A DNA stretch of 40,570 nucleotides, taken from positions 1-40,570 of the forward strand of contig NZ_LMUJ01000012.1 in NCBI RefSeq assembly GCF_009765975.1. Direction: 5' to 3'. Under the pieces are notes generated by a model that saw only the letters and a list, made by a program, of their open reading frames with translations, made no database searches and was not told the origin of the DNA. Positions 28,335-37,862 of the stretch are shown one piece after another. Made by a program: the position numbers and the translations under genes. The DNA comes from Acidisphaera sp. S103. Lineage in GTDB: Bacteria > Pseudomonadota > Alphaproteobacteria > Acetobacterales > Acetobacteraceae. Numbering within the stretch: position 1 is the first letter of the stretch; each line of letters opens with the position of its first letter.

Positions 28335-31232
28335 ATGTCCCAGACGGTTGAAAATATTAATAGGTTTATCTCTTATGCCGCGACCTTGCAGGGTGACGAG
28401 AAGGGAGAGGCGCAGGTGTTCTGTGACCGGCTTTTTCAGGCCTTCGGTCACAAGGGTTACAAAGAAGCCGGAGCCACCCTCGAATATCGCATAAAAAAAG
28501 GCAGGTCCACCAGCTTTGCTGACTTGATTTGGAAACCACGTCTTCTTCTGGAAATGAAGAAAGAGGGAGAAAAGCTGCGGCTCCACTACCGGCAGGCGTT
28601 CGACTATTGGATAAACGCGGTCCCTAATCGGCCACGCTACGTAGTCCTCTGCAATTTTCGCGAATTCCAAATCTATGATTTCGACAAGCAGCTTGATGAA
28701 CCCGTGGACACGGTCGCTACCAGTGATCTGGCAAAGCGATACACGGCCTTCAACTTTCTTTTTCCCGATGAGCGCAAGCCGCAATTTAATAACGATCGCG
28801 AGGCCGTCTCGCGCAAAGCGGCCGCCCAGATGGCCGAATTATTCCGAAATTTGACGCATCGGATCTCGAAACCTATTCCGCGCATCCAGGCGCAACGGTT
28901 CGTGCTTCAAATCGTCATCTCCATGTTTGCCGAAGACATTGACCTTCTACCCCGCGGAACGATCAAAAGCATCGTTGATGATTGTCAGGAGAATGGGCAG
29001 AGCTCCTATGACCTTTTTGGCGGACTGTTCCGCCAGATGAACTCCGATGTGCCAGCCGCCGGCGGAAGGTTCCGGGGCGTCCGCTATTTCAATGGCGGCT
29101 TGTTCTCAACCGTCGAACCTATCGAGCTGTCGCGCTCCGATCTCGATCTCATCGGCGGCGAAGATGGAGCTGCAATGCGGGATTGGTCCAAAGTCAGTCC
29201 GGCGATTTTTGGCTCCCTCTTCCAGCAAAGTATGGATAAGGGCGAGCGGCACGCCATGGGCGCGCATTTTACGTCGGAGGCGGACATCCAACGTATCGTT
29301 GGTCCGACTATCGTCCATCCATGGACCGAACGGATTGATAAGGCCAAGACGATGAAAGAGCTCACTGACCTGCGCCGGGAGCTCGCCACTTTTCGTGTTC
29401 TCGATCCCGCTTGCGGGAGTGGCAACTTTCTGTATGTCGCCTTTCGTGAGATCGCGCGGCTCGATCTTCTCATCTTATCCCGGTTGGAAACAATCTTAAG
29501 CCCGAGGGAATTCGCGGCACAAACGAAGCAGATCAGCGTCGCGACGCCAAAGCAGTTTTTCGGAATCGACAATGACAGCTTTGGCGTCGAACTCGCCAAG
29601 GTTTCCTTAATGATCGCCAAAAAGCTTGCCCGTGATGAAGTTATGGCGACGCTTGCACATACGCAGGAAGAGCTCGCCTTACACGACGATGACGCACTTC
29701 CGCTTGATAATCTCGATGATAATGTTGTTTGTGCGGATGCCCTTTTCTTCGACTGGCCCGAAGTCGACGCGATCATCGGCAACCCCCCCTTCCAGGCCAA
29801 AAACAAGATGATCAGCGAGCTAGGGCGGGCCTATGTCAACAAGGTCAGACTTGCCTATCCCGATGTCTCAGGTCGTGCAGATTATTGTGTCTATTGGATC
29901 AGAAAGACGCACGACTATCTGAAGGAGGGGCAGCGCGCCGGGCTTGTCGGCACAAACACCATTCGTCAGAACTACAGCCGCGTCGGCGGTCTGGACTACG
30001 TCGTGAATCACGGCGGCACCATCATTGAGGCTGTCAGCACCCAGGTGTGGTCCGGCGATGCTGTTGTTCATGTCTCTATCGTCAATTGGCTCAAGGGCGA
30101 GCAAAGCGGCAAACGGAGGCTTTTCCGGCAAATCGGTGACCAACAAGGCAGCCCATGGGAGGTTCGTGAGCTAGAAGCTATAAATTCTGCGCTGTCCTAC
30201 GGTATGGATCTGAAAGACGCACGCACGCTTACCATCAATGCAAAATCTGACGCCTGTTACCAAGGCCAGACGCATGGTCATGATGGTTTTCTTATCCCCT
30301 CCAACCAAGCCAGGCTTTTGCTCGGAAGGGAACCAAAATTCGCGTGTGTGCTGTTTCCTTGCCTGATCACGGATGATCTGATCGGGACCCATACGGGAAA
30401 AGCTTCGCGCTATGTCATAGATTTCGGCCGCCGCAGCATCCATGAGGCGCAGGATTACAAAATTCTCTTAGACCAGGTTGAGGCTCGCGTGCTCAAGGAT
30501 CGGCAGGCATCAGCAAAGAAAGAGCGCGAGCAGAACGAACAGGCGGTCCTGGCAGACCCCAGAGCGAAAATAGCAAAAGATCACGCAAATGCCCTGGAAA
30601 AATGGTGGCTCCTATTTCGTGCCCGAGAAAAAATGCTGACCGCAATCAACGCGCGGCCCCGTTATATTGCATGTGGCCGTCTCACAAGACGGCCGATTTT
30701 TACCTTCATTCATCCCGAAATTCATCCGAATGACTCACTGGCTGTTTTTCCGTTGGATGACGATTACTCGTTTGGGATACTGCAATCGGGGATTCATTGG
30801 CAGTGGTTTACGGCGCGGTGTTCAACCATGAAGGGCGACTGGCGGTATACGTCAAATACAGTGTTCGACAGTTTCCCTTGGCCGCAAGCGCCGAGGCCAG
30901 AGGCTATCGAATTGGTGGCGAAGGCCGGGCTGGCCTTGCGAAAGGAGCGGGCAACACTGCTTGAACGCCATGGGTTAACGCTGCGCGATCTATACCGAAC
31001 CCTGGACAAGCCTGGCGCCAATCCGATGAAGGTACTGCAACACCGTCTGGACGAGGCCGTGCGCCGCGCATATCGTATGTCCAACGAAGATGATCCCATC
31101 ACCTACCTTCTGGCGCTTAACGAGGAAGTGGCTGCAAAGGAAGGGGCTGGCGGGTTTGTCGACGGCCCGGGTCTTCCGTCTTCCGTCGATGACCCGCGTA
31201 AATTTGTCACCGAAGACTGCCTCAGGGCCTAA
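28335..31232 (+). CDS. Type IIG (MmeI-like) restriction enzyme-methyltransferase
   Basis: A 965-residue single-chain enzyme starting MSQTVENINRF at 28335. The N-terminal nuclease has D63...E73-x-K75 within F-A-D-L-I-W-K-P-R-L-L-L-E-M-K-K, a PD-(D/E)xK site. A helical linker leads to the N6-adenine methyltransferase, with motif I V-L-D-P-A-C-G-S-G-N-F near residue 355 and motif IV I-I-G-N-P-P-F near 481. The C-terminal part contains the target-recognition domain (around F-P-W-P-Q-A-P). Length and order match MmeI-family enzymes, which modify one strand and cut at a distance. All catalytic motifs look intact. GC is lower than in the recombinase gene before it. Confidence 0.88.
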   Translation: MSQTVENINRFISYAATLQGDEKGEAQVFCDRLFQAFGHKGYKEAGATLEYRIKKGRSTSFADLIWKPRLLLEMKKEGEKLRLHYRQAFDYWINAVPNRPRYVVLCNFREFQIYDFDKQLDEPVDTVATSDLAKRYTAFNFLFPDERKPQFNNDREAVSRKAAAQMAELFRNLTHRISKPIPRIQAQRFVLQIVISMFAEDIDLLPRGTIKSIVDDCQENGQSSYDLFGGLFRQMNSDVPAAGGRFRGVRYFNGGLFSTVEPIELSRSDLDLIGGEDGAAMRDWSKVSPAIFGSLFQQSMDKGERHAMGAHFTSEADIQRIVGPTIVHPWTERIDKAKTMKELTDLRRELATFRVLDPACGSGNFLYVAFREIARLDLLILSRLETILSPREFAAQTKQISVATPKQFFGIDNDSFGVELAKVSLMIAKKLARDEVMATLAHTQEELALHDDDALPLDNLDDNVVCADALFFDWPEVDAIIGNPPFQAKNKMISELGRAYVNKVRLAYPDVSGRADYCVYWIRKTHDYLKEGQRAGLVGTNTIRQNYSRVGGLDYVVNHGGTIIEAVSTQVWSGDAVVHVSIVNWLKGEQSGKRRLFRQIGDQQGSPWEVRELEAINSALSYGMDLKDARTLTINAKSDACYQGQTHGHDGFLIPSNQARLLLGREPKFACVLFPCLITDDLIGTHTGKASRYVIDFGRRSIHEAQDYKILLDQVEARVLKDRQASAKKEREQNEQAVLADPRAKIAKDHANALEKWWLLFRAREKMLTAINARPRYIACGRLTRRPIFTFIHPEIHPNDSLAVFPLDDDYSFGILQSGIHWQWFTARCSTMKGDWRYTSNTVFDSFPWPQAPRPEAIELVAKAGLALRKERATLLERHGLTLRDLYRTLDKPGANPMKVLQHRLDEAVRRAYRMSNEDDPITYLLALNEEVAAKEGAGGFVDGPGLPSSVDDPRKFVTEDCLRA

Positions 31233-31285
31233 GTATCACGAGAATAACCCCCTCATCCGCCATTCGCGGTATCGCCGCCACGCCA

Positions 31286-32419
31286 TCAGGCGGCGTTTGG
31301 AGGAGTCACATCTTCAAAAAGCTGTTCCTCCTCTGGGAAAAGATCGGCGACAGCGCTCAGTGAAAGCTGTTCGCCGAGGAATGTCTTAGCTCTCGCTATT
31401 CGAACAACGATCTTTCCGTCTTCATCAGTCAAGTTCAGCTGCTTCTTGATAACGCTCTCAAAAGATAGCCGTTTTACCTCTTCGGTTTCCTGCCCACTGG
31501 ACCAGGTGACCGCGAGGAGTCTTTTGCCAGGACTACGACGTAATGCCTGACTGAGAATTGCATTAACGTGTTCGTCAGCAAATCCATAGCCGATGACGAG
31601 TAACAACCGGGCTGCAAGCGACTGGCGGCGAAGCTGATACATTAGGAAGAGAAACGGATCTACGTATTGCAGCTTATAAATCACGCCAAATATGATCTGA
31701 CCATCATCAACTTTAATATTTGCAGTGCTGTCACTGAATGTAAGCTTTTCGTCGTCAGCCTTCACCCAATCGACAGATCCGTGTAATTTGTAGAGATAGA
31801 AATTCTTCTCGTCCGGGGCAGATTCCTCAAGAAGTTCATGACTCCACAACCGAGTTACTTTGTCAAAGCCCCGCTCAGGAAGTTCTCTATAGAAAGCGTC
31901 ATAAGTCCTTTCAACGCACATGTCGTAGTTCAACGTGAAAACTCGAAGTGGGAAATTGAGATCTTTTTGAAATCGGAACAGCCCTTCAAAATAGCGGGCG
32001 CTTTCATAATTTCGGATTTCGAGCCAGTCGCGACGTAGTTTTTCAAGGACTTTAGTTCGGAACGGCTGGATATTTTCAAAACTGGGGCCTGCCACTTGTA
32101 GCAAACGAGGGTTCCAGGCACCCACAAAAGGATAGAGCGGGTGATCTTCGCGACGAGCTAACTCGTCAAGAGATTGGACAAGGCGTTCGATATTGTAGTT
32201 GACATCCTTCGCGTAGCGGCCGGCGATCCCTTCGGCGTAAAAAATCGCGCTGCGTACGTAATTGTAAAGATGCTTGAACTCCGCCCATTCATTTTCTAAG
32301 GCGGCTTCGATCTGGCTTACCATATCGGCGGAGTGCGGAATTCCAGCATCCACGCTGGCGCCGGCCCCTAGAAGGACCAGCACTTCATCCTTTTTGAAAG
32401 TGATTGCAGAACTGCTCAT
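31286..32419 (-). CDS. SIR2-like effector of a prokaryotic Argonaute system
   Basis: A 377-residue protein. The NAD-binding start V-L-L-G-A-G-A-S-V-D-A-G-I-P, the catalytic-region F-T-L-N-Y-D, K-L-H-G-S-V-D-W and V-I-G-Y-G-F-A-D-E-H-V-N are the usual SIR2-family landmarks of defence NADases. The ATG at 32419 is preferred because it overlaps the Argonaute stop as ATGA; an ATG three codons earlier is possible. In characterised SIR2-Argonaute systems, target recognition by the Argonaute triggers NAD+ depletion and abortive infection. No APAZ domain is seen, fitting a stand-alone effector of a long Argonaute. Confidence 0.87.
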   Translation of the reverse strand: MSSSAITFKKDEVLVLLGAGASVDAGIPHSADMVSQIEAALENEWAEFKHLYNYVRSAIFYAEGIAGRYAKDVNYNIERLVQSLDELARREDHPLYPFVGAWNPRLLQVAGPSFENIQPFRTKVLEKLRRDWLEIRNYESARYFEGLFRFQKDLNFPLRVFTLNYDMCVERTYDAFYRELPERGFDKVTRLWSHELLEESAPDEKNFYLYKLHGSVDWVKADDEKLTFSDSTANIKVDDGQIIFGVIYKLQYVDPFLFLMYQLRRQSLAARLLLVIGYGFADEHVNAILSQALRRSPGKRLLAVTWSSGQETEEVKRLSFESVIKKQLNLTDEDGKIVVRIARAKTFLGEQLSLSAVADLFPEEEQLFEDVTPPNAA

Positions 32420-34356
32420 AGGAACCATGGAGATACGTTTTCAAAATCCACGTCGGGAAGACCACCTTCCCGAAAGCGGGCATAGTAAGTAGCAATAATT
32501 TTCGCATAATAGACTGAAATTGGCATCGATTTGGCGTTGAACCCACGCCAATTGGCGCCGGCGATGTTCATCGCGTCCTGGAGAACACGCTTTAAATCAG
32601 CCTCCGGAAGAGGTGACTCCGGGAACAGAATTCTCAAATGCACGGGCCGCTCTGGCTGCTTAGGCACCTTCGCGTCGGCGAGTCCGAGGCCCGAGAACCA
32701 CATCAGAAATTCGCGCTTGGACAGCGGCATCACTGTGCCCTCGTATGGCACACGACTGTTGTGATCGAGGGAAAATCCAAAAAACTCATTCTTATCGTTG
32801 AATTTGATAGCTACGAATTCGTGGCTAGGCCCTTCTCCTTTAAGCTCTTCAAGAAGTTCCTTGATCGCGTCGATATCGTGGCGTCGCATGTTGAAGGTGA
32901 CATGCAGGACGAATGAGTCGTATTGGGCCTTGTGGGATTGCAGGACCTGTCGCAAGTTTTGCCGCAAGGCACGCAAATAGTCGCCTTCGTTCGTGGAATC
33001 TCCCAACACCTTGATGGTCTCATAGCCGCCTGCTGAATCCGCGAGAACGGAATAGGCTATGTATCGAGTGATGTGTCTTTCGACGCTTCGATGAGCTTGG
33101 CCAATGCCAACGATAAGACAGCGGTTCGTAGATGGCTTAATGCGCCATGGAACCCCTCCCATTTTTGCGAATAGCGCGAGGCTGATGTTGGAAATCGACC
33201 ATTTCAGCGCGTTGCGATCAAGCGTCTGCTTGCGGTCGACAAACTGACTTGCAAGCCCCTGACTGATGAAAGCGTGCTTAGCCGAAAAATACCCGGCCGT
33301 TTCCTCGTCGCTCGAGTGCTTCGAAAACGGTACGAGAGCCACGGGCAAGATGTGCTCATTCGGAAACTGCCTTTTGAGGGTATCACATGTCGCAAGCAGT
33401 TCCTTGTTCGTGAACCCGGACACCGGGATCCCGGAAACATTCTCGCGTCCGATCGCAACCCCGAACATCGATTGCATTCCGGGAAAGGTCGAATACAGGT
33501 CTCCGCGCAATGCCCGAAAGAGATGCTGAGACTGTTCGCGGTCTTCTGGCTTGAAAACGAATACCAATCGAGTGGCCGCCTCGACAGGCCGATAAGGACC
33601 GATGTCGCGCAAGCCGAAGAACTGATTGCCGGCCTCGCGATCATTTTGAAAAACATAGGTACGGCGCGCCAAGGCGAATGATTTAACAACGGAGAGCCTG
33701 GGTTCGAGCTCTACGATCGATCCATCGTGGAGTGTCAGGCTCGCAATATTGGCGAAGTAGTGCCGAACGAAATCTTCGAGTTTTTGGTTATGGTCGAGAT
33801 AGAAATCTTGGTTGCTCCGGCCATTCTTGTGAGTCAGACTTAGTTCCAGCCGAAGGCGTGCAGTTAAGTCCGTCTCTTTGGGCACGCGCAGCGCGAAGTG
33901 ACAAAGGAATCCGAACTTGCCTTTGGCCTGCAAAGCGTAGGCCCGCAACCACATCACCTCGCGGACGTCGCCATGCTGCGCAAGGACAAACGCCACCTCT
34001 CGTCTAAACCGGTCTTCCTCAAGTTCAACTTTGGCCCGTAAGTCGGAATCCTGAGTGCGGATGACGAGCGCCGTGTGGAGCGCTTCTATAGTCAATCCCT
34101 GATCCACCCAGGCGGCGACGCGGACCTGTTCGAATCCGGCCCGCGGCTGCAACGAGACCTCGTAACGATGCCGCTCGACTGGCCCCTCCGCATATGCCTC
34201 GCAGGACACCGGCAGATTTCGCGTTCCAGGAACCGCTTCTTGCCCAGGTGCAAGGCGCTTCCGATAGGCTATGTAGCTGAAGTCGGCTGCTTTTAAGGCG
34301 AAGAAGCTGAGGGCAATTTTTGATGTTTCGGCCATGGTGGCGAGGGGTTCTTTCAT
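32416..34356 (-). CDS. Long, catalytically inactive prokaryotic Argonaute (long-B type)
   Basis: A 646-residue protein, longer than short pAgos (about 450-500), so it has N-terminal domains in addition to MID and PIWI. The MID region includes H-I-L-P-V-A-L-V-P-F-S-K and Y-F-S-A-K-H-A-F-I-S-Q-G-L-A-S-Q, the usual guide 5'-end pocket segment. In PIWI the position that normally reads G-I-D is L-I-V-G-I-G-Q-A-H, so the first catalytic Asp is absent, and the H-R-D-G region reads V-T-F-N-M-R-R. It should bind guide and target but not cut. Coupling to a SIR2 gene matches long-B Argonaute/SIR2 defence systems. The ATG at 34356 has GGAGG very close; the Met at 34335 is an alternative start. Confidence 0.85.
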   Translation of the reverse strand: MKEPLATMAETSKIALSFFALKAADFSYIAYRKRLAPGQEAVPGTRNLPVSCEAYAEGPVERHRYEVSLQPRAGFEQVRVAAWVDQGLTIEALHTALVIRTQDSDLRAKVELEEDRFRREVAFVLAQHGDVREVMWLRAYALQAKGKFGFLCHFALRVPKETDLTARLRLELSLTHKNGRSNQDFYLDHNQKLEDFVRHYFANIASLTLHDGSIVELEPRLSVVKSFALARRTYVFQNDREAGNQFFGLRDIGPYRPVEAATRLVFVFKPEDREQSQHLFRALRGDLYSTFPGMQSMFGVAIGRENVSGIPVSGFTNKELLATCDTLKRQFPNEHILPVALVPFSKHSSDEETAGYFSAKHAFISQGLASQFVDRKQTLDRNALKWSISNISLALFAKMGGVPWRIKPSTNRCLIVGIGQAHRSVERHITRYIAYSVLADSAGGYETIKVLGDSTNEGDYLRALRQNLRQVLQSHKAQYDSFVLHVTFNMRRHDIDAIKELLEELKGEGPSHEFVAIKFNDKNEFFGFSLDHNSRVPYEGTVMPLSKREFLMWFSGLGLADAKVPKQPERPVHLRILFPESPLPEADLKRVLQDAMNIAGANWRGFNAKSMPISVYYAKIIATYYARFREGGLPDVDFENVSPWFL

Positions 34357-34464
34357 GCCTCCAGATGCAAGCGGCTTAGAGTCGACGACTCGGGATTTTA
34401 GTCGTTGTACGAACTAAAGCTATGCCCCACTTTGCCGGGCCATGACAGTCCCGAAAGCCGCTCG

Positions 34465-34666
34465 TCAGGTCGTTCCCGCTGCCACATGCAGCTCGACGCC
34501 GGCCTGGCGTTGCAGAAAACCGATTATGCCGAACAAGTTCCGGGCCTGCGGATTGCCGCGCGGGCCAAGCATGCGGATGAGGCTTTTCGCCGGCGTGCCG
34601 GTCGCCTCCCCCAGCTTTTCGAAACCGCCGCTTCAGCCCCGTTAGGCGATAAATTTCGGTCATCAC
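34465..34666 (-). pseudogene. Frameshifted HigA-like antitoxin remnant
   Basis: An in-frame segment (about 34632 down to TGA at 34467-34465) reads K-L-G-E-A-T-G-T-P-A-K-S-L-I-R-M-L-G-P-R-G-N-P and ends in a helix followed by G-V-E-L-H-V-A-A. This is the HTH pattern of addiction-module antitoxins of the HigA/antidote type. The natural start (M-M-T-E-I-Y-R-L-T-G at 34666) is in another frame, so the gene is broken. Its toxin partner is missing; the AbiE genes occupy the upstream side. Confidence 0.55.
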
Positions 34667-35619
34667 TTACCGTTCCAGCCCTGTTGGATCATTTTGTCGG
34701 CCAGATTCATGACCGTGCCGAAAGCTGTGCCAAAATCCGGTTTCTCCCCATACACCATTGCAGAAACGAAGTCATCGTAGCGGCGGCGGTGCATGGGATC
34801 GGTGCGCAGGGCCTCGACGGCCTTGCGCGTTTCGCCGGCGATGTCGGCTGCATAGGCTGGATACTGGCTGGCGAATTCCTCTGCGTCGGTTTCGGCGATG
34901 ACGCGGGCCAGGGCGGCGATGTCGGCCGGCTCGACGAGGGCGCGCATCATGTGGAGATCGTAGATGTGCCGTACCAGGGTCGGGTCCGGATCGCGGCTGG
35001 CGCCGGCCATCTCCATGGCGGTACGGCGCGTGAGCGACACCAGTTTCTCCGCCGCCGTCTGGGCGAGGCTGACGCAAGCCAGCTGCGCCACTTCCGGTTG
35101 CCGGTTGGTCGCCTCCGCCACGAACGAGCTGACCTGCAGCATCAGGGCCGGCCGGCGGAGCAGCGCATAGTTGACCTCGACCTTAATCGCCGGGCGTAGC
35201 CCCTCCCCTGCCCCGCCCCCGCTTGGATAAGGCAGATGCCAGACGGCGTAGCGGCCTTCGTCGCGCGCCCAGGCGACCGACTTGTCGGCCAGGTCGAAGG
35301 CAAAGCCGCCGTCCAGCAGCGCGGCCGAGATATCTTTACGCACGCGATCGAGCTGCCGCCGCAGCGCGCTGCGGCTCACCGGCTCTGCGGTTCGCGGCAC
35401 GATCTTGAAATCCACATCCTCCGACATGCGCCGGACGATGCGGTGCGCGCGCGCCAGCGCGGTGCCTCCGCCGAAGACGAGATCGAAGGGAGCGGCATCG
35501 ATCGCAGCCAGGATGCGGATCGCCCGCACGACGAAGAAGTCCTTGGCGACGACCGCCGAGCCCGGCAGGCCGAAGAAATCGACGATCGGCCGGAGATTGC
35601 CGGGCAGCTCATCGCTCAA
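34663..35619 (-). CDS. abiEii: AbiEii-type nucleotidyltransferase toxin
   Basis: A 318-residue protein. F-G-G-G-T-A-L-A-R-A-H and R-M-S-E-D-V-D-F-K-I form the GG...DxD nucleotidyltransferase site, A-I-K-V-E-V-N-Y supplies the next acidic strand, and A-E-K-L-V-S-L-T-R-R is the conserved AbiEii helix. AbiEii toxins, including the MenT family, add nucleotides to tRNA acceptor ends and cause growth arrest on phage infection. It is encoded immediately downstream of its antitoxin, with an 11-bp overlap (35609-35619). All expected residues are present. Confidence 0.88.
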   Translation of the reverse strand: MSDELPGNLRPIVDFFGLPGSAVVAKDFFVVRAIRILAAIDAAPFDLVFGGGTALARAHRIVRRMSEDVDFKIVPRTAEPVSRSALRRQLDRVRKDISAALLDGGFAFDLADKSVAWARDEGRYAVWHLPYPSGGGAGEGLRPAIKVEVNYALLRRPALMLQVSSFVAEATNRQPEVAQLACVSLAQTAAEKLVSLTRRTAMEMAGASRDPDPTLVRHIYDLHMMRALVEPADIAALARVIAETDAEEFASQYPAYAADIAGETRKAVEALRTDPMHRRRYDDFVSAMVYGEKPDFGTAFGTVMNLADKMIQQGWNGK

Positions 35620-36025
35620 CCGTCAACTCCATCGTCTTGTAACGGAGCTTGCGGCTGAACCGGCTGCCGCGCAGCCGCACCCGCGGCGTCATCGGCACCT
35701 GGGTGCTGCGGCCTTCGTTGTAGTCGCGCTCGGCCGTGGTGGGCTCCCAACGGATCTTCAGCTTGTCCAGCACTTCGCGCGAGACCGCGCCGAACCCGTC
35801 GCCGGCGAGCATGGGCTGGTTTGTCAGCGGGGAAATCTCGGCGCGCCCGTAAGCGCCATAGCCGAGGCGGATCAGCTTGCCTTCTTCGGTCAGTTCGCGG
35901 AGCGCGCGCAGCACCTGACGCTCGCCCGCAAGATCACGGAACTCGCGCGTGAGAAAGGCGTCGTCGCAGCGCTTCGCAATCCGCGCCTCGATCCGCTGCC
36001 TCAATGTCATCCGTCGTCCGCTCAT
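35609..36025 (-). CDS. AbiEi-like antitoxin/repressor (DUF6088)
   Basis: A 138-residue protein from the ATG at 36025 (M-S-G-R-R-M-T-L-R-Q-R-I). An N-terminal winged-helix segment (V-L-R-A-L-R-E-L-T-E-E-G-K-L-I-R-L-G-Y-G) is followed by a C-terminal domain, the usual AbiEi layout. In-frame codons upstream to 36079 run through the operator repeats and are unlikely to be used. It should neutralise the toxin and repress its own operon through the repeats at 36043-36077. Confidence 0.8.
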   Translation of the reverse strand: MSGRRMTLRQRIEARIAKRCDDAFLTREFRDLAGERQVLRALRELTEEGKLIRLGYGAYGRAEISPLTNQPMLAGDGFGAVSREVLDKLKIRWEPTTAERDYNEGRSTQVPMTPRVRLRGSRFSRKLRYKTMELTVER

Positions 36026-36042
36026 GGCCAATCCGCCAGTTA

Positions 36043-36077
36043 CAAAAACCTGACTCTCAATATAGCAAAAACCTGAC
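36043..36077 (-). promoter_or_regulatory. Direct-repeat operator of the AbiE pair
   Basis: CAAAAACCTGAC occurs at 36043-36054 and again at 36066-36077, 23 bp apart (about two helical turns), directly upstream of the antitoxin start. An AT-rich stretch with an inverted repeat ATAATAAC/GTTATTAT (36092-36099, 36115-36122) lies behind it as the probable promoter. The arrangement suits an autoregulatory operator. Confidence 0.6.
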
Positions 36078-36278
36078 ATTCATCAAGGAAAATAATAACC
36101 TATTCAATGTATTAGTTATTATGGCGTGCCCTACACACAGGCGGGTCCGCCTCTAGCTCCTTCGCGGGCGCCAATCGAGCCCGCATGAAGGCGATAGATA
36201 GCTGCCCCTCCGGAGCCCCTGGCCAGGTGCGGACTCTTTGCCCAGCACTGCACGTGGGCCGAGATGCTTGGATTTCAG

Positions 36279-37862
36279 TCACTTTTCCTCAAGCCATTTG
36301 TTGAGCATCGCGATGCTGACGGCAAAGTCTCGACCTTCCCCCGGACCGCCTTTGTGAATGATCCCCACAACCCCATCGTCGCCATTGAGTACCGGGCCGC
36401 CCGACATCCCCTGCGTCAGCGTTTGATTTACCTCGATCATCTCGACACCGCTTCTGGCCACCAGCGAGATGACATTGCCTGGGCGGGCGTTCAGCCTGTC
36501 GCCGACATGAAAGCGAGGATAACCCACAGCCGTCAGAGGATCGCCCTGAGAAACGGCTCGCTCCGAGCGGATTAGTTCGAGAAATTCGGTGCTGGAAATA
36601 CTATGCTCAAGCAAGGCGAGATCCCTGTGCTCGCATTTTTTCGATACGCGGGCGACAAATTTATTAGCGGGCTTCGTCGGATGATATACCTCGACTTCGT
36701 CCGTATTTTCCACGCAATGCGCGGCTGTCACCAGGCCCACATCTTTTAGGAAGAAGGCACTTCCCTGTTGCTGCGCCGGGTCATTTTCAACGACCCAGAC
36801 TGATCGCCCACGGATTTCTTGCGGAGTGGGCCGGACTTTCAAAGCACGCTCGGGAAAGCACTTGTTGAATCGTAGCGTTATGCCTCGCACGACCGGGTCC
36901 CATCGACCCTTAATGTGGGTCAGGAACGCGATCTTGCCTTGAAGATGCGCCGCAAGGCTGGATCGGCCGCCATGCGAATCGTGGAATTTTTGCTCCGCTT
37001 CCTTGGCGCCGAGTTTCTCAACCGAATAAAGGGTCGCCCGGATGTTTCTAACATAGCGGCGATCAACGTTGAGCAATTCGTTGACCTTCAGACCGGTCAC
37101 GATCCGCCGTGAATGGCGATCGGCATAGTGCGCTTTCTCTGGATTGATGACGAAGCCGTTCTGCTGAATGACGCCCCGCAGTGCGGGCGTAAGCAGGTCG
37201 GGCAAGAACCGGCCGGACGGCGGCAATGTCGCTTCGAACAGACCCACCGGAGGCTGGTAGCTTGAAAAGGTTATGTCATCGGCGTAGCGCGTGTAGATGC
37301 AGCGTGTGTCCTTTGCGATTGTCATGAGTTGCTTGTCCAATCGGAAGCAGATCATGTTCGAAAGCACCGGGCTGCTCGGTGCGCCTTGAGGCAGCTGACC
37401 GTCATTGCAACAGATACGCGCAATGATGTCTGCCACGCGACTGTCGATGCCAAGCGAAATCAGGAGACCTTGAACACGGTTTTCGGTGATCGTCGGGAAA
37501 AACTCCGCCAGATCGATATTCAGCAGGAAGCGTCGATGCAGGTGTGAGAGCGCATTCGTTTTTACCGATCGATCGGCCACGAAGCCATGGACCGGGTTTC
37601 TCGGTCGGTAAAGTTCATCGAGCTTGTCGGCAAGTTGGCGCTGAAGGAATTTGAGCCGCTGGTCGGGCGCACTGATCAGCCTAACTTTGGTCGAACTTTT
37701 GGCGATCGAGAAATGCCGATACATCCGAGCGCGATAAAACCAGATCTTCTTGAGTTCGGGGCCACTCAAGTTGAGATATGTCAAAAGCGATGTCTCGTCC
37801 GCCAGCGCCTCGGGGATGGTGACGCGAACAGGCGCACCAAAAAACGCTCCAAAAAGCGGCAC
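36279..37862 (-). CDS. Retron reverse transcriptase fused to trypsin-like protease
   Basis: A 527-residue fusion. The RT part (about 1-320) has the retron hallmarks: N-A-L-S-H (NAxxH motif), Q-G-A-P-S-S-P, catalytic Y-A-D-D at 193-196 and V-T-G-L-K-V-N. The C-terminal part (about 350-527) is a chymotrypsin-fold serine protease: T-A-A-H-C with His382, R-D-L-A-L-L with Asp414, and G-M-S-G-G-P with Ser487. All four sets of catalytic residues are present. RT-protease fusions are known among retron families; the protease would be the effector released when phage activity disturbs the RT-msDNA complex. The start is GTG at 37862 with AAAGGAGA ahead of it, lying in the a2 strand of the candidate ncRNA. 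Confidence 0.88.
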   Translation of the reverse strand: MPLFGAFFGAPVRVTIPEALADETSLLTYLNLSGPELKKIWFYRARMYRHFSIAKSSTKVRLISAPDQRLKFLQRQLADKLDELYRPRNPVHGFVADRSVKTNALSHLHRRFLLNIDLAEFFPTITENRVQGLLISLGIDSRVADIIARICCNDGQLPQGAPSSPVLSNMICFRLDKQLMTIAKDTRCIYTRYADDITFSSYQPPVGLFEATLPPSGRFLPDLLTPALRGVIQQNGFVINPEKAHYADRHSRRIVTGLKVNELLNVDRRYVRNIRATLYSVEKLGAKEAEQKFHDSHGGRSSLAAHLQGKIAFLTHIKGRWDPVVRGITLRFNKCFPERALKVRPTPQEIRGRSVWVVENDPAQQQGSAFFLKDVGLVTAAHCVENTDEVEVYHPTKPANKFVARVSKKCEHRDLALLEHSISSTEFLELIRSERAVSQGDPLTAVGYPRFHVGDRLNARPGNVISLVARSGVEMIEVNQTLTQGMSGGPVLNGDDGVVGIIHKGGPGEGRDFAVSIAMLNKWLEEK

